A stretch of DNA of 49,688 nt from assembly GCA_905339155.1 (NCBI GenBank), contig CAJPFJ010000049.1:1-49688 (forward strand). The letters run 5' to 3'. Position 1 is the first letter of the stretch. Each line of letters opens with the position of its first letter. The translations under genes and the position numbers were made by a program. The notes under the pieces are model-generated. The model ran no database searches and was not told the origin of the DNA. It saw nothing but the letters and a program-made list of their open reading frames with translations. Positions 36,492-43,932 of the stretch are shown here, piece after piece. The stretch is from Methanosarcinales archaeon (GTDB lineage: Archaea > Halobacteriota > Methanosarcinia > Methanosarcinales > Methanoperedenaceae).

Positions 36492-36524
36492 TCTGCTTAA
36501 AGAGGCAGTTCCAAGATATATTAG

Positions 36525-36541
36525 TTTACACTAACTGTAAA
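36525..36541 (+). promoter_or_regulatory. TTTAC-N7-GTAAA operator, ccmE operon promoter
   Basis: Reads TTTACACTAACTGTAAA. It lies directly after the TATA-like AGATATATTAG and 28 bases before the ccmE ATG, so it would overlap the transcription start of the long ccm operon. Confidence 0.7.
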
Positions 36542-36568
36542 GTTAAGGATTAAAATGAGAGGAAAGAC

Positions 36569-36979
36569 ATGACCAGAAAACAAAAAAACATGTTCGGAAT
36601 CGGGATCGTGGTTGTACTTATATTATTTCTTGCAGTGCAGAGTTTCAGCAACGCACTCTCATTTTACTATGAAGTGGATGAATTCGTCCAGAAAGCTGAT
36701 ACATTGGACGGTAAAATCGTGAATGTTAATGGCACTATATTGAAAGGCTCGACGGCCTGGGTGCCGGAAAAGGCCCTGCTGACATTTAAACTTGCAGATA
36801 AAAACGCTTCGATAACAGTTGTATCAAATCAGGGAATGCCGGGGAATTACAAAGAAGGTATCCCTGCAGTTGTAACAGGTATTTTCATAAATGGCACTTT
36901 CGAGGCAACCCAGGTTGTAACAAAATGCCCATCGAAATATGGCGGAGACCTTGATCACGGAGACCATAACGAAACATAA
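36569..36979 (+). CDS. ccmE: cytochrome c maturation haem chaperone CcmE (CXXXY type)
   Basis: 136 residues: an N-terminal anchor (MFGIGIVVVLILFLAVQSF), an OB-fold domain outside (KIVNVNGTIL, LTFKLADKNASITVV, PAVVTGIFINGTFEATQV) and the haem-binding motif CPSKY at 120-124, then a His-rich tail. Bacterial CcmE uses HXXXY; the Cys form is known in archaea and some sulfate reducers. It passes haem from CcmC to CcmF. First gene of a ccmE-ccmF-ccmH operon. Confidence 0.93.
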   Translation: MTRKQKNMFGIGIVVVLILFLAVQSFSNALSFYYEVDEFVQKADTLDGKIVNVNGTILKGSTAWVPEKALLTFKLADKNASITVVSNQGMPGNYKEGIPAVVTGIFINGTFEATQVVTKCPSKYGGDLDHGDHNET

Positions 36980-36993
36980 AAAGGAGAATTTTA

Positions 36994-39003
36994 ATGGAAT
37001 TAGGTGAAACAACATTAATTATCGCACTGTTATTGACCGTATACGCACTCATTGCTCACATAATCGGGATATGGAAAAAGAAAGATGAACTTTTTGACAG
37101 CGCAAGGATCGCCATAATTGGAATTGCATTACTGACCACTATCGCTTCCATCTGGCTTTTTAATCTCTTTATTAACCGCAACTTCCAGTATGAGTATGTG
37201 GCATTGTACAGCAGTCTTGACCTTCCCATGATCTATACGATCTCAGCTTTCTGGGCAGGAGCTGACGGTTCATTACTGCTCTGGGCATGGCTCATTTCGA
37301 TATATATTGCGGTAATAGCAGTTCGGGGAAAATCCTATGACAACCTGATGAAACATGCGATGGTCATAATTCTTGTCACTCTTTCTTATTTCTTTTATAT
37401 GTTACTCACAGTCTCCCGTCCATTCAGGATGCTTGATTTCTTGCCATCGGACGGGAACGGCTTAAATCCGCTGCTCCAGGATCCCGGAATGCTGTTCCAC
37501 CCCACAACACTTTTCTGGGGTTATGCCGGGGTATTGATTCCCTTTGCCCTGATGATCGCGGGTATTTATCTTGCAGATGATACGTGGACATACCGTGCAC
37601 GCCGCTGGGCGCTCTGGGCGTGGCTCGGACTGGCTCTTGGCAATATGTTCGGGAGCTGGTGGGCATACACAGTGCTCAATTGGGGCGGGTTCTGGGGCTG
37701 GGACCCTGTTGAGAACGCTTCGTTCCTTCCCTGGCTCACCCTGACTGCATTCTACCACAGTACTATGATAATGGAACGAAAAGGAGGTATGAAATTCTGG
37801 AATATCCTTCTCATCCTTTTCACATGGGAACTCACAGTATATGGTACGCTGCTCACCCGGAGCGGTATAATCGCTTCTGTCCATACTTTCGGGGAGTCTG
37901 TGACCGCTCCATATTATATCAACTACATGATCGTGGTACTTGCAGCCACCCTGGCTCTTGTGGCATGGAAATACAATACGATAAAGAGTAAGAAAGTCCT
38001 GGAATCTTTTGTATCCCGTGAAGGAAGTTTTCTCTATAATAACTGGATATTCATGGCCTCTACGGTATCAGTGTTATGGGGAACCTCATATCCTCTCCTT
38101 TCTGAGGCATTTCGCGGCTACAAGGTTATGGTTGGCCCTAGTTTCTATAACCAGGTGAACGTACCTCTTGGCATAGCGCTTCTATTTCTTATGGCGATAT
38201 GTCCGCTAATTGCATGGAGGAAAGCTTCGGTCTCCCATCTGAAACGAAACTTCGCAAAACCCCTGGCAATTGCAGCAATTGCAATGGTCATTGCCTTTGT
38301 GATCGGTATCCGGGATTTTTATGCTCTCTTTGTTGCAGTCGCAGGAAGTGTACTGGTAGTATCCACCCATGTCCTGGATTTTTCAAGGATCGTGAACAAA
38401 CAGAAGAAGCTTGATGATGCGGGTACCATGAAAAATATTTCAAGAGCATTCTGGAATAACCGCCGCACATTAGGCGGTTACATGTGCCATATTGCTATTC
38501 TTATGATCATTGTCAGTGCAACAGGGGCAGTGGTGTATGAGAAAGTGCAGACTTTTAACATGAGGATCGGCGGTACGTACACCGTGGGTGATTATGACTT
38601 CAAGCTCACAAAGATCGACCAGTATCTACAGAACAACAGGGATGTACAGGCTGCATATTTTGATGTTTATAAGAACGGCGAGATAATTTTGACAAAAGCC
38701 ACAGCACTCATATACCATTATGCGAAGCAGGATAATACCAATGTCAAACCCATGGCTTATACAGTGGGCATTGATGACCTGTATTTCTCAGCCCAGGCCA
38801 TAACAGCCGATAGCGCCACTGTTAAGATCAAAGTGATGCCATTGATGTTCCTGATGTGGCTGGGTGGGTTCCATGTGCTTATACTGGGGATCCTGATATG
38901 CCTGTCAACAGTTGTACCGATAAGGCGAAAAATAACATCTGATGATATAAATATAAATCAAACAATCAAAAAATTAACGACGGAGAATGTACATGAAATC
39001 TAA
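36994..39003 (+). CDS. ccmF: cytochrome c haem lyase CcmF (second copy)
   Basis: 669 residues and about 15 membrane helices. The WWD domain reads WGGFWGWDPVENASFLPW, followed by FYHSTMIMERK. The late extracytoplasmic domain (GGTYTVGDYDFKLTKIDQY onward) is of ordinary CcmF length. It follows ccmE by 14 bases and overlaps ccmH. Its divergence from the 28526 copy suggests specialised lyases, as with CcmF and NrfE in bacteria; which cytochromes each serves is unknown. Confidence 0.94.
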   Translation: MELGETTLIIALLLTVYALIAHIIGIWKKKDELFDSARIAIIGIALLTTIASIWLFNLFINRNFQYEYVALYSSLDLPMIYTISAFWAGADGSLLLWAWLISIYIAVIAVRGKSYDNLMKHAMVIILVTLSYFFYMLLTVSRPFRMLDFLPSDGNGLNPLLQDPGMLFHPTTLFWGYAGVLIPFALMIAGIYLADDTWTYRARRWALWAWLGLALGNMFGSWWAYTVLNWGGFWGWDPVENASFLPWLTLTAFYHSTMIMERKGGMKFWNILLILFTWELTVYGTLLTRSGIIASVHTFGESVTAPYYINYMIVVLAATLALVAWKYNTIKSKKVLESFVSREGSFLYNNWIFMASTVSVLWGTSYPLLSEAFRGYKVMVGPSFYNQVNVPLGIALLFLMAICPLIAWRKASVSHLKRNFAKPLAIAAIAMVIAFVIGIRDFYALFVAVAGSVLVVSTHVLDFSRIVNKQKKLDDAGTMKNISRAFWNNRRTLGGYMCHIAILMIIVSATGAVVYEKVQTFNMRIGGTYTVGDYDFKLTKIDQYLQNNRDVQAAYFDVYKNGEIILTKATALIYHYAKQDNTNVKPMAYTVGIDDLYFSAQAITADSATVKIKVMPLMFLMWLGGFHVLILGILICLSTVVPIRRKITSDDININQTIKKLTTENVHEI

Positions 39004-39415
39004 AATAATTGCAATTTGGTTCCTCCTTACCGTATTTGCTGTGCCTGTACTGGCCGTGACCGATGAAGAGATCTTCATAAATTTGAACTGCCCGGATAAA
39101 GAAGGATGTATTATGATCGTTGCCGATTGCACATGCCCGAGTTCGCTTGAAATAAAAGATAAGGTCAGGGCAATGCTTGACCAGGGCCTTTCGGAGAAAA
39201 ATATCTATAATAAATTGATAGCAGAATACGGAAAAGGTGTTCTTGCCACGCCTCCAAAAGAAGGATTTGACTGGATTGTGTGGCTTGCCCTGCCTGCGGG
39301 TGTAATCGTAGGAGGGGTTGTCGTTTATAAGATCAGCAGGAAGAGAATGGATGAGAACGAGGAATTTGAATTGGAATATGAAAAATTCTTACAGGAGAAA
39401 GAAAAAAATGAATAA
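38993..39415 (+). CDS. ccmH: CcmH-like apocytochrome thioreductase
   Basis: 140 residues from ATG at 38993, chosen for its GGAG spacing (another ATG is at 38987). A signal peptide, then a CcmH-type three-helix region: KVRAMLDQGLSEKNIYNKLIAEYGKGVLATPP, then one membrane helix. The usual LRCxxCQ is replaced by DCTCPSS (CxC), with another Cys pair in NCPDKEGC. It would keep haem-site cysteines reduced. It overlaps ccmF by 11 bases and the next gene by eight. Confidence 0.88.
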   Translation: MKSKIIAIWFLLTVFAVPVLAVTDEEIFINLNCPDKEGCIMIVADCTCPSSLEIKDKVRAMLDQGLSEKNIYNKLIAEYGKGVLATPPKEGFDWIVWLALPAGVIVGGVVVYKISRKRMDENEEFELEYEKFLQEKEKNE

Positions 39416-41054
39416 ATTATTATCAATTTTTATAATACTTGTTATTTTCGTAAGTGCAGCATCAGCGGCACAGATCAGCGGGAGTGTCGAATCTGCAGGA
39501 AAGACACTTCCCGGCCAGGAAGTTGTACTGAACAGGGTAAACACCACAGAGAGCCCCGAAACAGGGATAGTATATACCTATATGCCGCTTTCAAATCAAA
39601 TAACGGATAAAGACGGAAATTATTTCTTTACTGACCTTAATGGCGGCATGTACCGGATAAATGTGACCTACAATGGCATAACATACGGAGAGAATGTCGG
39701 CGTTTCGGGAAATGAAATTGTGAATTTTAATCTATCCGAAAAGATCGAAGGATATGTCCTGAAAGCAAATATGACACTTGAAGGGATACCGGTTCGCCTC
39801 ACGGATGAAACCGGGATCGAACTAATGAATACGGCTACCGATAAAAGCGGGAAATATTCATTTAACATGGTCAATGCCGGGCAGGGTTACCTTCTGGGGG
39901 TGAATTATACTGATGTACCATATACAAAACATGTCAATGCTTCAGAAAAAGCTAATATCACAGTGTACGATTCCACTAAAAATGGGGATGGCCTGACCGT
40001 GAAAATCGACCATATTGTGCTTTCAAAAACAGTGAACGGGATAAAAGTTGATGAATACGTCGAATTCATGAATACAGGAGATAAAGTTTTCTACAGTAAG
40101 GACCGGGCATATGTCGGCATTTCAACACCTGAAGGAATAACTAAGTTCCAGACCGATGCAATGGAATGCTGTCTGCAAAGAGAAAAAGATTCAGCCTGGA
40201 TAGACCCCATGAACCCAATTTTACCGGGTGAAACATATGGTGTCTCGATCTCTTATGTTTTTGATCCTGAATCTTCAAAGAATATATTTCCTAAAGTTAT
40301 GATCTACAATACTTCGTACATCACCCTCCTTTCTGACAAAAATAACGGTTTTGGGATAGAAAGCCAATCTGGTAATAAGGAAACAGTCCCGAATGAAGGG
40401 AAAGAATTCGAAGTCTTAAGCTTCATGAACGTTCCGAAGGAGCAGGGACTGGATATCCGGATAACCGGGTATGTTCCTTCAAAGACAGATAGCGGCGGGG
40501 ATTTTAATTATCTTATCCCTGTGGCTGCGGCCATATTGATCGGGGCTGTCTCATATCCATTTCTTAAAAATAAAATAGGCAAAAAGCCCAGAAGACGGTT
40601 TATTAAAGCAGTACCTGCAACGGATCCATCTGTCAATGAACTTCAGGAGGCAGGTGAAGTTATCTCCCAGCCCGATGTTATTTCGGAGAATGTTCCCGGA
40701 AAAGATATCACTGAAATGTCATTTGATGAATTGCTTGTAGAAAAAAACGCATCATTTGAATCGATCCTTGCTCTTGATAATAAATCCAATGCAGGAGAAA
40801 TTACCCAAAGAGAATATAAAGAACTCAAGAAAGTACTTAAAGAAAATGCAACGCTCGTCCTGAAACAATTAAAAGAAACAGCATTAAATCTTGATCTTGG
40901 TCAGCCTGTGCCTGAACTTGAAAAAATGATAGCGCATATAGATGACATAGATATCCTGGAAGAGCTGCTTGATCGAGAAAAAGAAGGAGAAAAAAGGGTA
41001 GAATTAAAGGAAATTATTGAACAGAGGATAGATGATATCGAACGCAATGAGTAA
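39408..41054 (+). CDS. membrane-anchored protein with carboxypeptidase-regulatory-like domains and CcmI-like tail
   Basis: 548 residues from ATG at 39408 (SD AGGAGAAAG), overlapping ccmH by eight bases. Order: a signal peptide, two CarboxypepD-reg-like beta domains (ITDKDGNYFFTDLNGGMYRI; TDKSGKYSFNMVNAG), a larger beta region with CC at about 278-279, a membrane helix near 395-415, and a cytoplasmic acidic helical tail with NAGEITQREYKELKK, which resembles the cytoplasmic GxLxxEEYxxLr motif near CcmI helices. It is likely a scaffold of the Ccm machine; that is inference. Confidence 0.8.
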   Translation: MNKLLSIFIILVIFVSAASAAQISGSVESAGKTLPGQEVVLNRVNTTESPETGIVYTYMPLSNQITDKDGNYFFTDLNGGMYRINVTYNGITYGENVGVSGNEIVNFNLSEKIEGYVLKANMTLEGIPVRLTDETGIELMNTATDKSGKYSFNMVNAGQGYLLGVNYTDVPYTKHVNASEKANITVYDSTKNGDGLTVKIDHIVLSKTVNGIKVDEYVEFMNTGDKVFYSKDRAYVGISTPEGITKFQTDAMECCLQREKDSAWIDPMNPILPGETYGVSISYVFDPESSKNIFPKVMIYNTSYITLLSDKNNGFGIESQSGNKETVPNEGKEFEVLSFMNVPKEQGLDIRITGYVPSKTDSGGDFNYLIPVAAAILIGAVSYPFLKNKIGKKPRRRFIKAVPATDPSVNELQEAGEVISQPDVISENVPGKDITEMSFDELLVEKNASFESILALDNKSNAGEITQREYKELKKVLKENATLVLKQLKETALNLDLGQPVPELEKMIAHIDDIDILEELLDREKEGEKRVELKEIIEQRIDDIERNE

Positions 41055-41062
41055 ACATGCGA

Positions 41063-41080
41063 GTGCGGGAAAACCCGCAC
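41063..41080. repeat. perfect hairpin GTGCGGG-AAAA-CCCGCAC
   Basis: A GC-rich 7-bp stem with a tetraloop in the 62-base gap between the long ccm-operon gene and the cupredoxin gene, in an otherwise AT-rich spacer, followed by CTCTGTTT. It may attenuate or process the operon mRNA. Confidence 0.7.
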
Positions 41081-41116
41081 CTCTGTTTAAAATGTCTCCC
41101 GAAGATGAGGGAAATA

Positions 41117-41590
41117 ATGTCAAGATCAAAAAAACATAATGAAAAGTTGAAGAAAAAGAAGGGACAAAACCAGCCATATATGAGCATTTTGTTCATTGTC
41201 ATCGTTATTGCGATTTTTGGCGCTGCACTGTATTTGATCATAAGCAAATCAGCATCCCTGGAACCTGTGAACAAAGAGGCCATTAAAATGACCATCTCAA
41301 TGGCAGGCTTTGAGCCCAATATAATCAGGGCAAAGGCAGGGCAGCCTGTCACTATAAACCTTATCAATCCTGATAACTCGCACCATACCGATGGCGGCGG
41401 AGTTCACAACTTCATGCTCACCGAAGGTCTGGCGAGCTTGATGTCAGGTGTGGATATCACAGTTTTACCCGAAAGTCAGGAAGTGTTCACATTCACACCC
41501 GCAAAACCCGGAGAGTATCACTGGTATTGCGATTCATGCTGCGGGGGCAAAGAGAATCCCAGCATGCATGGAACACTTATAGTAGCTTGA
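41117..41590 (+). CDS. membrane-anchored cupredoxin-like protein
   Basis: 157 residues from ATG at 41117 (SD GAGGGA). A basic N-terminus and membrane anchor (SILFIVIVIAIFGAALYLII) precede a cupredoxin fold: ISMAGFEPNIIRAKAGQPVTI, NSHHTDGGGVHNF, and the late loop YHWYCDSCCGG with PSMHGTL. Candidate copper ligands are His in HNF, a Cys of CDSCC, and Met/His of SMHG. The CxxCC pattern differs from both type 1 sites and CuA (CxxxCxxxHxxM). It could be an electron carrier or a copper chaperone. Confidence 0.82.
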   Translation: MSRSKKHNEKLKKKKGQNQPYMSILFIVIVIAIFGAALYLIISKSASLEPVNKEAIKMTISMAGFEPNIIRAKAGQPVTINLINPDNSHHTDGGGVHNFMLTEGLASLMSGVDITVLPESQEVFTFTPAKPGEYHWYCDSCCGGKENPSMHGTLIVA

Positions 41591-41597
41591 AGGAATC

Positions 41598-42293
41598 ATG
41601 TCGATCGACCCCCAGACATTAACACTTCCCCTTGTAATTACGGCAGGCTTAATCGACGGATTCAATCCATGTGCTTTCGCAGTCCTGCTGCTTTTCATCA
41701 CTTTTACCATGGGAATGCTCCGGTTTCAAACTAATTACAGGTATGGATTGATGAAAGTGGGTTCGATATATATCAGTGGAATTTTTGTAACCTACGTCTT
41801 AATAGGCATTGGTTTCCTGAGTGCTATATCTTTTTTTTCCACAACTCATGCTGTGGGTAAGGCTGCCGGGTTTATCTCTATTATTATCGGGGTGATAGTA
41901 ATGAAGGATTATTTCATACCTGGCAGCCCTCTTCTGGCAATTCCCGGGAGCATGCACACGTCAATAAACAACTGGATAAGGCGCACCACGGTTCCCGGTG
42001 TCTTCGGCGCCGGCGTCCTTGTCGGCCTTTGCACAGTGCCATGCAGCGGCGGCATCTATCTTGCGGTCATAGGGATGTTATCACTGCAATCCACGCTGGC
42101 TCAGGGCATATTATACCTCCTGCTCTACAACCTGATGCTTATAATACCTCTTGTTGCAGTTCTTCTTGCTTCATCTAACCGGAAAGTTGTAGATAAAATG
42201 GTTGCATGGCAGTCAGAGAATAAAGCAAGGATGAGATTGTTAATGGGCTCATTCATGGTTGCAATGGGATTTGTGATATTGGAGATAATATGA
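41598..42293 (+). CDS. ccdA: CcdA/DsbD-type transmembrane thiol transporter
   Basis: 231 residues with six or so membrane helices. Two redox cysteines sit in the family positions: GFNPCAFAVLLLFITF and GLCTVPCSGGIYLAVIG. It carries reducing equivalents from cytoplasmic thioredoxin outward to CcmH, the thioredoxin-like protein, or perhaps the PCYCGC proteins. It lies seven bases after the cupredoxin gene and 13 bases before the next gene, inside the ccm operon. Confidence 0.92.
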   Translation: MSIDPQTLTLPLVITAGLIDGFNPCAFAVLLLFITFTMGMLRFQTNYRYGLMKVGSIYISGIFVTYVLIGIGFLSAISFFSTTHAVGKAAGFISIIIGVIVMKDYFIPGSPLLAIPGSMHTSINNWIRRTTVPGVFGAGVLVGLCTVPCSGGIYLAVIGMLSLQSTLAQGILYLLLYNLMLIIPLVAVLLASSNRKVVDKMVAWQSENKARMRLLMGSFMVAMGFVILEII

Positions 42294-42306
42294 TACCGAG
42301 GATGAT

Positions 42307-42789
42307 ATGAAATCTGAATTCATTCCTGGTTTTATTGCAATTGCATTGATCCTGATAATAGCATATACAATATCCGGAGGTTCTGAGATGTTAAACAAAA
42401 CAAGAGTTGGAGTGACAGCAGTCATAGGTACTGATAGACCGGCAAAACCTGAGCTTCCGGAGTTTGCCGAGAAAACCGGGCGGGTGGCTGAAGCCTATAT
42501 CTTTGCGGCACAGAATCAGGATAAGGTCATGTACCTTTCCTGTTACTGCGGCTGCGCTGACATGCAGCATTCTGACAAGCTCATCTCACATAAGAGCCTG
42601 AAGGATTGTTATATCAAGCCTGATGGCAGCTATGAGCCGCACGCATCCGAATGCAAGCTGTGCAACGATATAACACTTGATGCGAGGGATTTGTTGATGA
42701 CGGGTTCTTCGCTGAAAGATGTGAGAACGAAAATTGATAATGAGTATTCAGGCAGGGGTATTGGAACAAATACATCGCTTCCGCCATGA
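42307..42789 (+). CDS. short PCYCGC-motif membrane protein
   Basis: 160 residues: an N-terminal anchor (FIPGFIAIALILIIAYTI) and a PCYCGC-type domain (LSCYCGCADMQHS, SLKDCYIKPDG, ECKLC), then helices with GSSLKDVRTKIDNEYSGRG. The first residue of the motif is Ser instead of Pro. It lacks the extra C-terminal domain of the 33001 paralogue. Last gene before the next operator; SD GAGGATGAT. Confidence 0.82.
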   Translation: MKSEFIPGFIAIALILIIAYTISGGSEMLNKTRVGVTAVIGTDRPAKPELPEFAEKTGRVAEAYIFAAQNQDKVMYLSCYCGCADMQHSDKLISHKSLKDCYIKPDGSYEPHASECKLCNDITLDARDLLMTGSSLKDVRTKIDNEYSGRGIGTNTSLPP

Positions 42790-42798
42790 AATACTTAG

Positions 42799-42815
42799 TT
42801 TACATCAAACGTAAA
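42799..42815 (+). promoter_or_regulatory. TTTAC-N7-GTAAA operator, YHS-DUF2933 operon promoter
   Basis: Reads TTTACATCAAACGTAAA followed at once by GTATATATAA, a strong TATA box about 30 bases before the YHS gene. The same operator-TATA geometry occurs at 31483. Confidence 0.75.
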
Positions 42816-42855
42816 GTATATATAATTCAAAAAATAAAAAGGAGAAATGAAAAAT

Positions 42856-43047
42856 ATGCAAATAGATCCAGTTTGTGGAATGCAGGTAGATGAGAATACA
42901 GCACAGTATAAAACAGAATATATGGGAAAGACCTATTATTTCTGTGCACCGGGATGCAAGAAAGCATTTGAGTCTGAGCCGGAAAAATTCCTGAAGAGCG
43001 GACCCGTAGGGATGGGTGAGAAAAAACCCTGGTGGAAGTTCTGGTAA
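42856..43047 (+). CDS. YHS-domain small protein
   Basis: 63 residues from ATG at 42856 (SD GGAGA; an ATG at 42847 is too close to the SD). A single YHS domain: IDPVCGMQVD, YYFCAPGCKKAF, EPEKFLK, i.e. the C-x2-M and C-x3-C ligand set of metal-binding YHS proteins. It ends KKPWWKFW. It is likely a copper or other soft-metal binder. Near-duplicate partner at 45447. Confidence 0.88.
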   Translation: MQIDPVCGMQVDENTAQYKTEYMGKTYYFCAPGCKKAFESEPEKFLKSGPVGMGEKKPWWKFW

Positions 43048-43076
43048 CCTTTTTCCCAAAAATAAGAGGTGCATAA

Positions 43077-43337
43077 ATGAAAAGCGATACAAAGACCCAA
43101 AATATAAATGAAGGATTTTTCAGCAAGCACAGGCATACATTAATGATGATGCTTGGCTGCATAATTCCGCTTTTGCTTCTCGGGATTCTGTGGCTTTCCA
43201 GAGTTTCGCAGAATATACTTTCTTTTGGGATACTGCTGCTGTGCCCTATAATGCATCTTTTGATGATGAAAAATATGAAACATGGCACTCAGAACCCTGA
43301 GAGTCAGATTGATGAAGATAAAAAAGAGATTGTATGA
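43077..43337 (+). CDS. DUF2933 family membrane protein
   Basis: 86 residues with two membrane helices (LMMMLGCIIPLLLLGILWL and FGILLLCPIMHLLMM). The Cys in MLGC and the LCPIMHLLMM pattern match DUF2933, often seen with copper-resistance genes and YHS proteins. SD GAGGTG. The stop overlaps the ATG of the next gene (ATGA). Confidence 0.8.
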   Translation: MKSDTKTQNINEGFFSKHRHTLMMMLGCIIPLLLLGILWLSRVSQNILSFGILLLCPIMHLLMMKNMKHGTQNPESQIDEDKKEIV

Positions 43338-43924
43338 AAAGAATTTATACTGTAATTATTGTAGCTGCTGTGCTGGCAGTATCTTTTCTATACCTGTCAG
43401 ATTCCAGAAAAAGTATCTTCACAGAGAGACTTGGCGACATGACGTTGACAAGATACGAAACAGGCGAGGTTGCTGCACAGCAGATATCGAACATGTACGG
43501 ACTAAAGGATATACCCCTTGCAAAAGGGTACTTTGCAGTTTACAGCGGCAAGAAAGGCATCATGCGTATCTGGGTCGCTGAAGCCACAGATCATAGTGCT
43601 GCAAATGATGCCTTCAGCGCGATGAATTCCATGCTCGGAGGTTCAACAGGGCACGAAGGGCATGAATACTCAGGCGATGTTGGGCAGATAGACTCGCATA
43701 AAGGGCACGGCGATGCAGGTACTATGAATGGCACCATACCTGTTAAATTGGATATTATGGAGTTTGTGAAGCCCGATGTATATATGATGAGAACAAATAA
43801 CGAATATAATTACTATTATTTTAAAATGGATTATAAGATGGGAAGAGTCTTCTGGATAATTTTTGATTCTGCAGATACTGGTTATCAATTGTCTATCGTG
43901 AAGCAGGCTGTGGTGGATATATAG
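43334..43924 (+). CDS. membrane-anchored protein, tandem paralogue 1
   Basis: 196 residues: an N-terminal anchor (IYTVIIVAAVLAVSFLYL), then the shared motif FTERLGDMTLTRYETGEV, an alpha/beta extracytoplasmic domain with a His-rich insertion (GHEGHEY, DSHKGHGDAG), YYYFKMDYKMGRVFWIIFD and a final helix. The domain repeats in the next two genes. I do not recognise the family; no catalytic motif is seen. Only this copy has the His-rich insertion, a possible metal site. Confidence 0.75.
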   Translation: MKRIYTVIIVAAVLAVSFLYLSDSRKSIFTERLGDMTLTRYETGEVAAQQISNMYGLKDIPLAKGYFAVYSGKKGIMRIWVAEATDHSAANDAFSAMNSMLGGSTGHEGHEYSGDVGQIDSHKGHGDAGTMNGTIPVKLDIMEFVKPDVYMMRTNNEYNYYYFKMDYKMGRVFWIIFDSADTGYQLSIVKQAVVDI

Positions 43925-43932
43925 GAGAAGCT

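Larger units (their letters stand above)
36096..36524. other. intergenic region with duplicated and inverted repeats before ccmE
   Basis: No gene is seen. The stretch contains two ~48-bp direct repeats (36235-36282 and 36444-36491), a hairpin after the first (ACAACCcACATT/AATGTaGGTTGT, about 36278-36303), and a long imperfect inverted repeat GTGGCCGGAA (36315-36324) with TTCCGGTCAC (36355-36364). It ends in the ccmE promoter. It could hold an ncRNA, a regulatory leader or a decayed small mobile element. Confidence 0.6.
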
